DNA of 64,000 nt from the NCBI GenBank assembly GCA_024734555.1, contig JANPWX010000336.1:888812-952811 (forward strand), written 5' to 3'. Shown one piece after another: positions 13,374 through 24,640 of the stretch. Every line of letters starts with the position of its first letter. Position 1 is the stretch's first letter. Origin of the DNA: Trochalopteron elliotii. Lineage: Eukaryota > Chordata > Aves > Passeriformes > Leiothrichidae. The position numbers and the translations under genes were made by a program. The notes below the pieces were generated by a model. It made no database searches, was not told the DNA's origin, and saw only the letters and a list, made by a program, of their open reading frames with translations.

Positions 13374-14219
13374 TGTCAGGAGCTGCCAAGGTGCAGGTCC
13401 AAGTGCTGACCCTCAGCAGCAGTCCTGGTGCACCTCTCTGCAGGCAGACTCTGTCCCATCTGCCATTGCCATGCCGACATGAGTCTGACTAATCCATGAG
13501 CTCACTGCCTTCACTAACTTCACATGCCACAGCGTTCAAGAGGGGAAAGGGCTGGATGGACTCATGTTGTCAAGTGTCAGCTGATGTTGACCTCTTTGTA
13601 GCACCTACTAGGACAACCTCTCTTCTGACAGTCTCTGCCCAAAGAGCAGCATCAAGTGTGTTCTTCACAAGTCTGTCACTGCCAGCTTCATGTCTAGAAC
13701 TCCAGCAACGGGCACAAACCACCTGCCACTCAAAGCTTTAAAAAAACAAAACAAAGCAACTGTTTGATGGCAAGCTCTTGTTGACTATCAAGCACAGCAG
13801 GAAGATCTCATGCTCCTGGTATGGCTACAAAAGAAGTCATTCATCGAAATTGCTCAGATACTCAACTGTAGTATCACTGCCACTTCAAGGAAGTCAGAAG
13901 GCCAGAACCCTGTTCATGTTAAAAATAGATAGATTCCCAGAGTCCCCTGCTGACGTTCAACTGCTGGCAATCTAGAACAGTATCTTCTGACTAATCCTTC
14001 AAAGTCAATAATTTTTTCACCCTCAAACTCCTCACATCCATCGGTCTGGGATTTTGTAACTCACTCTAAGACTTATACATCGATTTATCTGCAAGAGCCT
14101 TTTCTCCTCTTGTCTGGTTCCTCAACAATTCAAGGCAGTCCCCAACACAAGGCTTTTCCTTTAACCGGTCTGGGTAAGCACTGTCCTGCTCTAAGTTTTT
14201 TTATTTAAAGGTATTGGTC
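13374..14219. other. Unique noncoding DNA, low CpG
   Basis: No gene or named repeat is recognised. The sequence is strikingly short of CpG and could be old repeat debris. It has frames under 85 codons only. Confidence 0.5.
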
Positions 14220-14420
14220 TAGCAGGAGGAATTGATATGGAAATGAGTGCCATTACCAGCGTAAACAATCTGTTACTTTCCATACAAGTCAGAGTGCTAA
14301 ATCACCACTGGTCCACTACATTACCATCTGAATAGCAGGAGGTAGCTAATGGGCCATATGTTAAAAAGCAGGTTACCCGCATCTTCATTTGCAAATGAAA
14401 AGCAAGGATGACAGCTGAAT
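14220..14420. other. Candidate noncoding element with perfect 16-bp palindrome
   Basis: A perfect palindrome lies at 14384-14399, centred between 14391 and 14392, with the core ATTTGCAAAT. This core consists of two overlapping inverted copies of the ATTTGCA part of the POU-factor octamer. The surrounding sequence is AT-rich with GGTTACC-like and AGCTAAT-like words. A regulatory role is inferred only from motif content. Confidence 0.3.
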
Positions 14421-15379
14421 GGTGAAGATATGACCATTGATCATATTGCCATTCCCATGGCCCCCATGCAGAATACCCAGCTATGAAACAACCAGACAGT
14501 TCCTCAGCTCCAAGTACCATCCACTTCACCACAAGGCTCCAAAAATCGACTTACGATACACCAAGTGTGTCCCCCAGCTCAGCATAGGAGGTTTCCCAAC
14601 TAAATTTCACCTATCACAAGAAAATATTTGAACTGCACCACAAAAGGTCCACATTTGCCTTCCCAAGTTGTGACATACACCAAAGGACCCAAGTTTCCCA
14701 ACGGAGCTGCAGGGAGGAGGCAAAACAAAAACTGCATCAGCAGGGGTTCATCATCCAAACCCACAACTTTAGGGCAGAAATACCCAACCCTGCCCCATCT
14801 CCAGTTTTCAGTCCCAACACCATGAGCTAAGCAATGCCTTCAGAAGACTAGCTAAACATCAGCTGTTATGCTGATTTTGTACCAGGAAGAACACCAGGGA
14901 GTCCTTCTTTAGGAAGGAATTAACCACCAAGCTCCACTTCAAAAGGTAAGGCAGGCAGAAAAGAGTCTTCAGCTCTGTGATGGGAGGCACTTAATGGAGT
15001 TATCCCTCCCCACCCAGAGCTGCTTCCTCTCAACTGCTCCCACAGAAAAAAAAAATAAAAAAAGGGAAGGGGGTCGGGGGGAGGCATCTTTTTACTTGGT
15101 GGGATCATTTCATGCCTTGCCTGCAAATTCTCCAGTAAGGGGAATGGCTGTGCAGGCCACAGGGATGACACACAGCCATAAACTCCCCGAGAGTGCCCAG
15201 CGAGAGTGGTAACAGCCCTGCCTCAGCAGTGTTGCTGCTATTTAATATATCCTTGCAATGATATTGCTTTGCTCTTCAGCAACAGGACTTTCTACCTCAG
15301 CGTCCTGGTTTTCCCCCTGTCCTCCTACACATACTCTTGACCCAGTGGATTAAAAAAAAAAAAAAATGAAAATTACACT
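14421..15379. other. Unique noncoding DNA with poly-A/G tract
   Basis: No gene is recognised. A purine-rich tract lies at about 15,047-15,083 (A run followed by G runs), and an A run lies at 15352-15366. Nothing else stands out. Confidence 0.5.
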
Positions 15380-16540
15380 GAGAGGTTAAGCTGCTCAAAT
15401 GCATGTGCATCAGAGCTCCCAGAAAACAAACTAATTACACTGAAAAGGATGAGCTATACAGTGCCAGTGTGACACCAAAAATGACCATTTAAGATGTCAC
15501 TAAACACATAGTTTCTCACTCAAAATAAGACTGGGAAGCTTGAAAAACCTGATTCGTTTTTGCAAAAATGATCTTGCCAATCCTGATGGTATTTATAATG
15601 CACCTTATATGCCAAGCTCTGGCAGCCCTGGCTTGGCTCTCCCACCCCTCCATCATCCCCATGGGAATGGCATCTCTCCCCTCCCCAGACCTGCATGCTC
15701 TGCAGGATGCTCCAGAGACCCACCAGCCCCTTCCCAGAGGGAAATTTAATCGATAACCCTGGGAGAAAACTAAAACTACATACATACTGCATCGTGTTTT
15801 TCTCTTACAGGAAGTTTTTCCTCAATCTTTACCAACCTCAAAATTTATCTAACGCATCCTCTTCCCGTAAGGAAGAATGAGGCAGTTAAATCACAGCACC
15901 CTGGCATTTGTAGCAACTAATGGATATAAACAGCATTTTCAAATCCATCAAAATAATTTACTGTGTCTCCCAAAGTTGCCTTTCAGTACAAACAGTTGCA
16001 GAGTTAAAAGGTTTTACAATTGCAAATCATTTTTGGGAACAGCGTACAGAATGAGGGTATTCATCAATGGGTTTATTAATATGAGTAGAAAGAATAATGG
16101 ATGCAATATCTGCTAAGGGGACATCACATTATTATACATGCTTTAACTAATTTGCAATCTGGAAAAAAAAAAAAGGAAAAAAGTATATTGTATCCCAGGG
16201 AGGCTCTTATCATTTGCCTACTGCTCTCTTTAGGCACTTACAACACCTGATTAATTAATAATTGTTGCTTGGGTTATGCTGCTCCACAACTTCTTGTACC
16301 CTGGCTGTGAATAATAATCTGGCACTAAAAATTTAATAGGTGCACTGCAATGCTAGCCAAGATGCACCCTGTTGAGTGTTAAATAACTTATTTTTTGTAA
16401 ATATAGCCCTTTTTCTTTTTTTCAACCTGAAAGCAGCATTACACTTGGATAATTCCACCTGTCACTCAGAGCAGTAATTAACACTTGCACTGCCTCACTG
16501 TGAGATTACCTGAGAGAATCCCACTTGGAATTTTCTTCCC
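15380..16540. other. Candidate conserved noncoding element cluster
   Basis: The block is AT-rich but not low in complexity, with many homeodomain and POU-like words: ATGCATGTGCAT near 15,400, AACTAATTACACTG near 15,428, ACAATTGCAAATCA near 16,016 and the TTAATTAATAATTG run at 16250-16263. It lacks recognisable repeat families except one A run (16163-16174). The dense AT-rich motif texture with preserved CpGs is typical of vertebrate developmental enhancers. No alignment is available, so this is a candidate only. Confidence 0.33.
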
Positions 16541-16714
16541 CTTCCTTGCTTTTTTTAAAGCCATCATCACACACAGTTGGAGCTGCATTTTCATGCTGTG
16601 CAACCAAGTCTGTGGCACACAAGTGGTCAGCTGGGGGTGAGTTTTGGTGCTGTTTAGGAAGAATGAGCCCAGGGAGGCCAGACTGGGCAGGACAAGAGCT
16701 TCAAAGATTTTTCC

Positions 16715-16753
16715 AGGGGGGGAAAAAAAAAAAAGAGAAAAAAAAAAAAAAAG
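16715..16753 (+). repeat. Polypurine tract (G8, A12 and A15 runs)
   Basis: The tract is nearly uninterrupted purine: a G run followed by two long A runs separated by GAG. Its mirror-like purine bias could favour triplex formation. It also inflates overlapping lysine-rich open frames, which should not be read as proteins. Confidence 0.85.
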
Positions 16754-16879
16754 TAGTTTCTGGGACAAACAACAACAGGGAGAGAGAGACAGACTGGCTG
16801 TGTTGCCACTACAAGTAAACAACAGCAGCAGCAATGAAAGCCAAATGTTGCTCATAGTGACACGACACTCCCACAGCAA

Positions 16880-17515
16880 TCAGGGAGATCCAAGTGTCGG
16901 GATGCACCACAGATCACTCGGGCAGGGAAACCTGCCCCGGACAAACTCTTCCCTGAGAAAGGCACAGGAGGAGTCAGGCTGAGCCAGGACAGGTGCAGAA
17001 ATGTCCATTAACCTGCACAAGGACTCACGTGGCAGTGCCCTTTGTGCATCCCATTTTGCCAGGGCTGCCTCCGGGAGCACATTCCATTGCCGTGGAGGGC
17101 AGCAGTGACAAACGAGGTAACTCCTGCCCTTGCAGCAGCTCTCCAGTGGCAAGGACATCTGATAACATCCCCTGGTTAAGCCAAATATAGCACAAAACCT
17201 CAAGGCAAGCTGGAAATCTTGGGCAGGGAGAGCTGAGCGCCACAGCAGGCTCAGAGAGAAATGTTGGCATGTTTGTCCCTGTCCCCTGGGAAAGGCACCA
17301 CTGATGCCCTCCAGAAACCACTGCCAGGCACAGTCCTGGTCCCTGCCCTGTGGTCCAGCAGCAGTGGAGGCAGAAATGCAGCAAGATCCAGGAAAAGGGG
17401 CAACTGCTTGGAAGGACCTGAGCAGAGAAGGCTTCGACAAGCCAGTCCACTGATCAGCATGGATCACCGTGTCTGGCAACTTTAAAAGCCCTTTCCTTCC
17501 CGAATTAATCTGCAT
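16880..17515 (-). other. Unrecognised 211-codon open frame, probably chance
   Basis: This is the longest ATG-started open frame in the window that lies outside a tandem repeat or the gap. The conceptual product is 211 residues, rich in Ser, Leu, Cys and Pro, without a domain, signal peptide or repeat that I recognise. The region is locally GC-richer than its flanks, which lengthens stop-free runs on both strands, and an overlapping 141-codon frame exists on the same strand in another phase. No exon boundaries or poly(A) signal suggest a real gene. I treat it as noncoding; a lineage-specific or noncoding transcript is the alternative. Confidence 0.12.
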
Positions 17516-17570
17516 CCTGTTTTTCTAGTGTAATGCAAATTAGTTTCTGCAATAAAACAACAGCGATGGG
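17511..17570 (+). promoter_or_regulatory. Octamer motif in AT-rich context
   Basis: A perfect POU-factor octamer ATGCAAAT lies at 17533-17540, directly followed by TTAG and preceded within 30 bases by GAATTAATCTGCAT. The combination of octamer and TAAT words is common in enhancers, but one octamer is expected by chance at roughly this window size, so weight is low. Confidence 0.2.
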
Positions 17571-17783
17571 AGGTTTAGGCAGGATGTCCCACGAAGGATG
17601 ATTTTCAAAATTTTAACCTCATGAAAGTAGATGAAGGAGCGGAGCAAGGGGCTGCACTCCCCAAAGGGTTTACAGTCTCCCCCACCCTCCATCAGCAGAG
17701 CTCTGACCGGATGAGAGAGCAACAAAAAATCTGCCTCAGGGTGCCACAGAACAGGCAGCAGTTACTCTTACACTGGGTTGGGG

Positions 17784-17823
17784 ATTTTTTTGGTTTTTTT
17801 ATTCTTTTCTTCTTTTTTTTTTT
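17784..17823 (+). repeat. T-rich low-complexity tract
   Basis: T runs of 6-12 are interrupted by GG, A and C. It is simple sequence and contributes lysine-rich frames on the opposite strand. Confidence 0.8.
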
Positions 17824-18329
17824 GCCAGGTTTTTGATTGTTTGGCTGTTTCTTTTTAGTTCCTTCGTTTTTGGGTAAGAGTAACTTCAAAGCCTCACAGA
17901 TAACAGATACTGCTAATCTATATCTAACAAGCTTCTTGAGAGTAGGGGGGAAGCCCCTACAAACAAGCAACTCACTCGCTAAAATAACTATAACAGCAAA
18001 TTCTTTAATAACCTCAGCCCACTTCCTGGCACAGATACCATTTGTCACAGCTTTTCTGGGCAGAGCTGAATACTTCAGAAGTGCAGGCTTTTGGGATTAC
18101 AAAGAATTTTAGAGATGCTGACAAGCTGTGCCAGGAGGTCTGAAAAACAGCACCTTCTTACAGCACTCAGGATCACAAACATTTGCCTTGCTATCACTTT
18201 CATGGAAAGAGAGCAGGAAAGAGTAATACAGCTTTTAGTAGAACTAATTAAAATTAAATTACTCACAATTTACAATCTGCTTCGTCTATATCCCTAAAAA
18301 TAAAGCCAATAAAGAGACAGACATTCTGA
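17824..18329. other. Unique noncoding DNA, nothing recognised
   Basis: No feature can be supported. The composition is AT-leaning with short frames only. Confidence 0.5.
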
Positions 18330-18560
18330 ACTCTCAAATAAAAAAATAAAATTGGCTCTTCCTTGCTTTTATGTCAGCCAAAATATAAAATACCACATCT
18401 TCACCAGCGATAATTCTGGACAAAACCATTAATCATGCAAAACTCATTCAACACATTTTGCCTTTTCTACTACGTGTGAATAATTCACAAATTAAAAGGA
18501 GACCAGCTAGGGTTACCACTGCGATGATTAAAAGCTTTGCAAGAAATACAAATTCTCGTG
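18330..18560. other. Candidate conserved noncoding element
   Basis: The stretch has AATCATGCAAAACTCATTC-like and AATAATTCACAAATTAAAAG-like texture together with preserved CpGs (ACTACGTGTG, CTGCGATGATT, TCTCGTGC). ACGTG is the core of an E-box-like or HIF-type site. It has no repeat identity. It is called only as a candidate for alignment. Confidence 0.25.
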
Positions 18561-19689
18561 CTTCAGGGTGTGCACTGACCTCTAGCTCAGAAGAGCTGAA
18601 CCAAAGCTGCAGCAAGTGAAACCCAAAGTGCCTTCAGGAGAAAGGCTTCCCCAAACATGGGAAGACATGGACCACAGACCATGACTTCTGAGCCTTCTGG
18701 GCACGCTGGATAGGCTATTTGCTGTTTAATATCCAACCTTCCCCAATCCCAAAGCAGCATTCTGGCAGTCAGGACAGTGGGAAGCTTCAGTGCCAGCAGG
18801 TTTAGGAGACCTCACAGAGCTTTTGCAGAGGATCCCATAGACCTGCAAGCCCCCAATTTTGTATGTACACACCCAGGGAGGTGACACTGTCTCAGTGTCC
18901 TGGAGCCTGGCCCATCTCTGGGCTCCCTCCCAGCCCAGGCAATTCCCCACCCCAGCTTTGGAGCACACCAGCCTGTCAGACAGCGTGGAGCAGCTCACAC
19001 CAGGCACCAGAGATGCCTTGTCTACAGGTGACAAGGTAAGTGTGAATTTTGGATAATTGCCCTTTTCTAAGCCAGAAGAGAGTGGGAGGATGGAATCAAG
19101 CACTCAACAAAAAAGCTTCTTGCTGCATTTTGGAGACAAGCAAATGGGTGACAAAGTGAACTCTCATCATCCCCAGGAACATTATTCTGTCTTACAGCCA
19201 AAAAAAAAAAAAAAACCCACCAGTTTGTGATGCATGAAAAACTTGTAGAACATGTAATTCAAAGAATAGTACAAAGCCAGAAAAAATCCCCTTGATTTGG
19301 GGAGTGCTTTTCAAATCAGCAGCAGCACAAGTAACAAGTCCACGTAATGAGACTGAACTAAAATGAACTTAAGACAAATGCTAAGTATCGATGTAACAGC
19401 CAAAGACCAAAGCAAACACAGAAGAAAAAAAGAGCCCAGGATTAACAGTCCTACATTTCCTCCTCAGACAGACAATTCCATTAATGCTGCAAACATTGTC
19501 ACGTCCCTTGTGGAGAATTAATAGAAATGTCTTTGTTAGGAAATCAGGAAATCTTTTCAGGAAAGGCACAACCACTTTCCTGCAGGCATGCAAATTTGGC
19601 TTCCTTTTCAAGAGGACATTTGCTTAACTCCCATGTGTTTCCTGGCCACAGTCAGGTATCTCCCCAAGCCTTACTGCAGCTTTTTATAG
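18561..19689. other. Unique noncoding DNA
   Basis: No gene is recognised. A strong splice-donor-like AAG/GTAAGT lies at 19033-19041 on the + strand at the end of a short open frame, but no matching acceptor or coding signal was found (see rejected items). An A run lies at 19200-19215. Confidence 0.5.
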
Positions 19690-19790
19690 AAAGTATCTCA
19701 AACACATTTCATGAAGAGAGGAAACCCTTATAATAATTTTACAGATAGGGAAACTGAGGCAAGTGTGTTTGCAACAGTAAACCCCCAGCC
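19690..19790 (+). mobile_element. MIR-type SINE relic
   Basis: The segment 19738-19760 reads 'tttacagatagggaaactga' followed by GGCA, a close match to the most recognisable part of MIR core-SINEs. The preceding 45 bases, with a TATCTCA word and CTTATAATAATT, sit where the MIR consensus has its TATCTCAT and TATTATTAT sections. Sequence beyond 19,765 has diverged. MIR-like elements are ancient and rare in birds, so a readable core is worth noting. It is too decayed to be active. Confidence 0.65.
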
Positions 19791-22734
19791 ATCAAGCCAC
19801 AGGCTTTTTTTTTCCCTTCGGTGTCTCCCCTTTGTGGGAAATATGAGCAGCCCCTCATTCCTGAGGGATTTTACATGTTCCTCCTCTCCTGTCTCAGCTC
19901 AGCAGCTCCTACACTCAGTGCTGCATCCTGGCACAAGCCAAGGACCCCAGACCACGGTTTCAGACAGTGAGGCATTGCTCATCACAGCTTTTAAAGCAAA
20001 CATTAACTGATCTCTTCAGCAGCTTTTCAGCAGTATTTTTTCTCTTCTGCTGTACTTGCTGCACTATTATCTTCCCATTTATTTTAAGTCCTGCTAAGCC
20101 CAGTGGAGAGGGTTTGCAGTTTATACTGCACTACACTGATCCTCCTCCTGCTTGTTTTTCTGTAGCATATGGCCATTGAGGTTATAGCCTCTCTTTCACT
20201 TCCATGTCTAGACTGATTACCTTAATTTTTTTTTAATACCAAAATCTATATGACACTTCCCTCTGTAGGCATCTCTTCTGCCTGGACTCTGATTGTATCT
20301 CCACCTTTTTTCCCTTAAGTACTCTGGATGGCCACAGCACACAAGTGCAAAGCCTGTATCACCACCAGAGGGTTGAGAGGAGGAAAAAATTAGTGCTTGT
20401 GCTCAGATTTTTGTTAGCTACTACCAGTTTACCATCAATAACATTGCCCTATTTGTTAACTGCTAATAATTAGCTAATGCTAAACCTTAGCAATAGTAGC
20501 AGTCTTGTCTTCTTTCACCCCCACTCTGTATCTTGTCACCAAAAAAAACGCCCACACAATTTTCCATTTCCTTTCCTGTTCTAGGCAATTTTCCTCTTGG
20601 TTTCTGCACAAATCATTCATGGCAGGTCTTGATGCTATGTCAGGCACCTGATTTTCTCACAGACCAGGCAGTCCTCCTTGGAGAAACCCACGTCTACACA
20701 GAAAGGAGAAGGACCACAGGCCAATCTGTTCAAAATATTTTGACTATGAACATTCCCTAAGAAATCAACCTTTCCAGCTGAAATACTGAGTTTCATTGAG
20801 AACTCATTCCATTTTGTCTTAGATGCTACCAAGCACTCTGTTGTTTTTTGCTGACATGTTTGTACCATCCTCATGGTCAGCCCCAAACCACTGTCACTGA
20901 GCCACCTTGGTGGCATAGGGCCAACAACTTATCTCAGACCTTGAGCTGGAGATGGCTCTGACAATGAAAAGGAATTCAATGCTGAATACCACTTGTTAAC
21001 AAAAGTAGCAGAATTAAACAGTTAAGGCCTGATCCTCTGGTAACACAAATCAGATCAGATACATCAAAGTAAAATCTACACCAGCTGTGGCTCTTTTAAC
21101 GTAATTTCAAAGCATTTTTATCATCTGCTACTGGCTTCACTAGTGGCAGAAGGCAGAAAATTCACCAAAAGCCAGTAATAAAAAACCAAGAGACAGTAAT
21201 AGGGATCTCTTAGTGATGATTGCAGAATAAATATGGTGATGACAGAGACTAAATGGCTATGAATCACACTGTTAAATCTAACTGGGCTGCAGGACTGCCC
21301 CAGAACACCAAACAAATAAGAAAAAACATCCCAAAGTGACTCATCTGAGCCCCACGGCTACTAAACCTGTGCAGATAATGTGGTGCTGCTCCAAGTGCCA
21401 CATCACCAGGACGCCGAGGGACATGCCAGCCTTTGCAAGCACCAAGCTGGCACGGCGTGCCGTGTCCTTGTGCCTGTCCCCTGTCCCTGGGACAGAGCCT
21501 GCCTTCCGGGGCTGGATGAGCTGCAGATGCCCAAAAGGGAGAGCAGAACAAGGGTGACATTGTTCCCTGAGCACCGCCCTGGCTGCCAGAGTTCACAGCG
21601 CTGCTTTCACCCAAAACTTTTTTACGGGAGGCGGGTGACCATCATTCATTTTTTGACATCCAAAAAAATAAGAGTGGAAACACAAGGGCAGGGGAGAGGG
21701 AGAGTGCCCAGCAATGACATGGGCACAGAGGCACGTAGGGAATGAGGAGGAAGGGAGCAGCCCATGAATCTCAGGCTGGACGACGACCTTTAGTGTGCTG
21801 CCCATGGCTGAAGGTTTGTGACATGCAGAGTCCTCCTCTCTGCTCCGCGGGGACAACAGCAGCTCAGGAGTTATTAAAACAGGGCCTGATCACAAGTCAG
21901 AATGAATAAAAGCACTTGGAAAAGGGAGAGACAAAAGGTACGAAAACTTTACATAAGCAAGGATGCAGGACAAAAACCTCCTGAAGGGATGGGTGTTTTG
22001 GGGCACATCTATTTTTGTCCTTCCAGGTGCCACTGCTGCAGAGAAGGGCTGTTAAAATCAGTTTCGATGCTCACACCAAGTCCTGGAGAGAGCTACAGCT
22101 CTTGGTTAGATGGATATCAGGTTGCAAAAAAAGAATACCATGAGAATTTCATTGTCACTTTATAGGACATCATTTCTGATCAGAGAAAGAGCTGAGGAAG
22201 TGACTTTCTCCTTCAACACCAATTGTTTTCACCCATGCCTTGAAAAATGTGAAACTCTGAGACCACTGGACCATAAAGTCAATCATGTTCTTTCTCTGCC
22301 TAAATAATTAAACATTTTGGGTGCCAAACTGAAGAGACTCCAGCAAGAGAAACTTTAGCTTCTTGTACAAACTACAAGTTATATATAGCTTACACACACA
22401 CACAAAAATAGACTGATGGTCGAAGTACAGTTCTAGTCTAATAGGTAACATTTTCATTTCAGGGCAAAATGCAAGCTTCCTGGATTCTTAATTTTATTTT
22501 CACAGGAGGGAAATTCTCCACAGAGACATACATCCAGCCATTGGCTTGTAGGAAGAAGCCAAGCTTCAAAATGCAAAGGGCTGAGTCCATGCATAACAAA
22601 CAGATGGGGAAATTTTTCAGATTTTTCAGCTTGCAAATTATTTTTAAATGTGATGGGATCACTGAGACATCATACAGTCATTGTCACACCACGAATTCTC
22701 TGCCTGCCACAGATCAGGAACTGTAAATAAACTC
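19791..22734. other. Unique noncoding DNA with AT-rich patches
   Basis: No gene is recognised. The parts 20,400-20,500 (TAATAATTAGCTAATGCTAA texture) and 20,990-21,330 are AT-rich and could contain regulatory sequence. The part 21,340-21,880 is GC-richer with overlapping open frames of 73-121 codons on both strands that share no known domain. A short (AC)n lies at about 22,391-22,404. Confidence 0.5.
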
Positions 22735-22935
22735 CCAAGGTAAACGATACCCTCGTGTGGGCTTTAATCTATCAAATATGGTAATTGTTAGCACAATCTA
22801 ACAACTTGTTGGCTTGCAAATTAATCACGCAGGCTGAGCAGCAAGGTGCATCTTTTTATAGCAAACACTTGGCACATGAAGTGTGGCTAATAAGGTGCCT
22901 CTAATTTAAAAGTCTCACAACATCCCCCTTCAGGA
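22735..22935. other. Candidate conserved noncoding element
   Basis: An AT-rich 200-base block combines preserved CpGs (AAACGATACCCTCG, AATCACGCAGG) with TTTAATCTATCAAA, GCAAATTAATCACG and TTCAGGAGATAATTGC words. The TGATTAAT- and ATCAAA-type words suggest HOX/PBX- or TCF-like sites. This is motif-level inference only. Confidence 0.3.
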
Positions 22936-23824
22936 GATAATTGCTCACTCTGAAGGCCTCGATCCCAAAAAGGCTGCAGAGAACCACACTGAGCACTGCT
23001 CACCAGCTGGGAAGTGGAAGCAGCTCACCTCTGGCTGGAGAGCCAAGGAGGACACCACAGGATAGGAAAAAAACATTATGGGATTGCAACTTACCCATAT
23101 ATCCACAACCTGCTGGACCAGAAAGGTTATGTCCATGTAATGCCATCTCTGACCCAGATATACATACCTGATTATTCACAGATTTTTAGTAATTTTGAGT
23201 TAATAAATGTGAACAATATAGGTTCAAAACCCTTAGGCTTATGGCTTCTTCCTTGTAGCAGCACCTTATCCTCTTGCTGTCCTGATGTACCCCAGCATCA
23301 AAGTCTTTCCTTTTTTCCTCTTATTCCCCTAACCAGTGTTCAGTTATGCCCACATGCCCTTACTCCCTTCTTCAGCCAGTCACTTACCCAGCTGCTCCTC
23401 AAGGAGTTTGCCAACCTCTCATGGTCTTCAGCCTCAGAGCTTTCCCCTAAAGCTTTACCTGTATTGTTGATCAAATTGACTATTCCCTTCTTGTTGCCTC
23501 CTTGCAACCCTTCTCAGACATGGATCTGTTTTTATGACACCAAGTTTCAGGCAGGGAACTCATCCTCTTGGTTGAAAGGGTGAAGAACTTATCTGTGCCC
23601 TAGGGCACTGCAATGTCACAGAGGCTGACAGCAGGGTTGATGCCTTTTCTACAGAATACCTTCAGAGTCTGCAGTGGTTTCCAAAACAGGGTGGTAAGAA
23701 ATTCAAAGAAAACAGAGGAGCCAATTCATTAATGCAAAAGTTTAGGTCCAGATAAGACTTCAGGCCTTTCCAGAAGAATACTGGGAAGGAAGGGAATTTA
23801 CTGTCTATCTCCAAAACTGGCTAA
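22936..23824. other. Noncoding DNA with a 189-codon GTG-started frame
   Basis: A stop-free run on the + strand (23014-23583) could encode 189 residues but begins with GTG, has no recognisable domain and has a pyrimidine-rich second half. It lies just upstream of an old LTR, and the second half might belong to the same insertion, but I cannot match it. No splice or promoter evidence supports a gene. Confidence 0.4.
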
Positions 23825-24640
23825 TAAATGCATGTCAGCAGAAAAAGAAGGGGAAAATGTGCTCCAGCCATCAGAGCTGAGATTCCTCTGCAGGCCATGG
23901 TGAGGACTATGGTGAAGCAGCTGTGCCCCTGTAATGCATCAAGTCCACGGGGGATGCAGAGATCCACTCACAGCCTGTGGGAAAAGTGCTCACGGCAGAG
24001 CGGGTGGATGCCAGAGCAAGCTGTGATCCAGTGGGAGACTCAGACAGAGCAAGAGGGTCCTGCTTCCAGAGATAGACTGAGAGGGTCCTGCTTCCAGACT
24101 AGAGCAGCCTGTCCTTAAATGATTATACCCCACGGACGAGTTACCCCTGCCAAGGCAGTTTTGGAATGACTGTGTGCCCATGGGAGGGACTCACACTGCA
24201 GCAGTTTTGGCAGGACTAATACCTGTGAGACTGGAGCCATGCTGGAGAAGTTCACAGGGAACTGTCTTCCATACCAAGCCCCCCACAGCACAGCAGAGGA
24301 AAGACTCCTCTCCCTGAATGAACAGAAGATCTCGAGTGATGAACTGACCAAAACCTGCCCTGGCTCCCTGCGCTGTCAATGGGAAGGAGGGAGGGCCTGG
24401 CAGGAAAGGTGTTTTAAAGGCTTATTTTACTTCTCATTATCCTCCTCTTGACTCGGTTAATAATAAATTTACCTTAAATTTGAACCTGTTTTGCCCTTAG
24501 AGTGTTCCCTCCCAGTTCTTATCTCAACTCATGAGCCCTTCATTATTTTTTTTTTCCTTCTCCTCTGCCCAACTGTATCAGGAGAGGCTGAGCAAACAGC
24601 TTTCTTGGGAGCCTGGTGTTTGGCCAATGCCAAACCATGT
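23825..24640 (+). mobile_element. Old ERVL-type long terminal repeat (solo or fragment)
   Basis: The segment resembles a long songbird LTR that I know from its repetitive body, with recurring phrases of the type 'cccatgggagggactcacac' (24177) and 'ggagccatgctggagaagtt' (24232). Near the 3' end there follow GTGTTTTAAAGGCTT, TTCTCATTATCCT, an AATAAA poly(A) signal at 24462-24467, the phrase GTTTTGCCC, the phrase 'ttatctcaactcatgagccc' (24519) and a terminus near CTGGTGTTTGGCCA. The 3' end is placed near 24,640; the 5' boundary is uncertain and may lie further left. No internal retroviral coding sequence is adjacent. Many substitutions and a small internal duplication show it is old. The family name is inferred from memory. 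Confidence 0.72.
24053..24098 (+). repeat. 28-bp-period tandem duplication inside the LTR
   Basis: An identical 18-base segment beginning GAGGGTCC occurs at 24053-24070 and again at 24081-24098. It looks like a local slippage duplication within the repetitive LTR body. Confidence 0.9.

Noticed and set aside
18859..19041. Possible + strand exon ending at a strong AAG/GTAAGT donor
   Set aside because: There is no convincing acceptor, no recognised protein, and the direction opposes the inferred transcription; a single good donor is common by chance.
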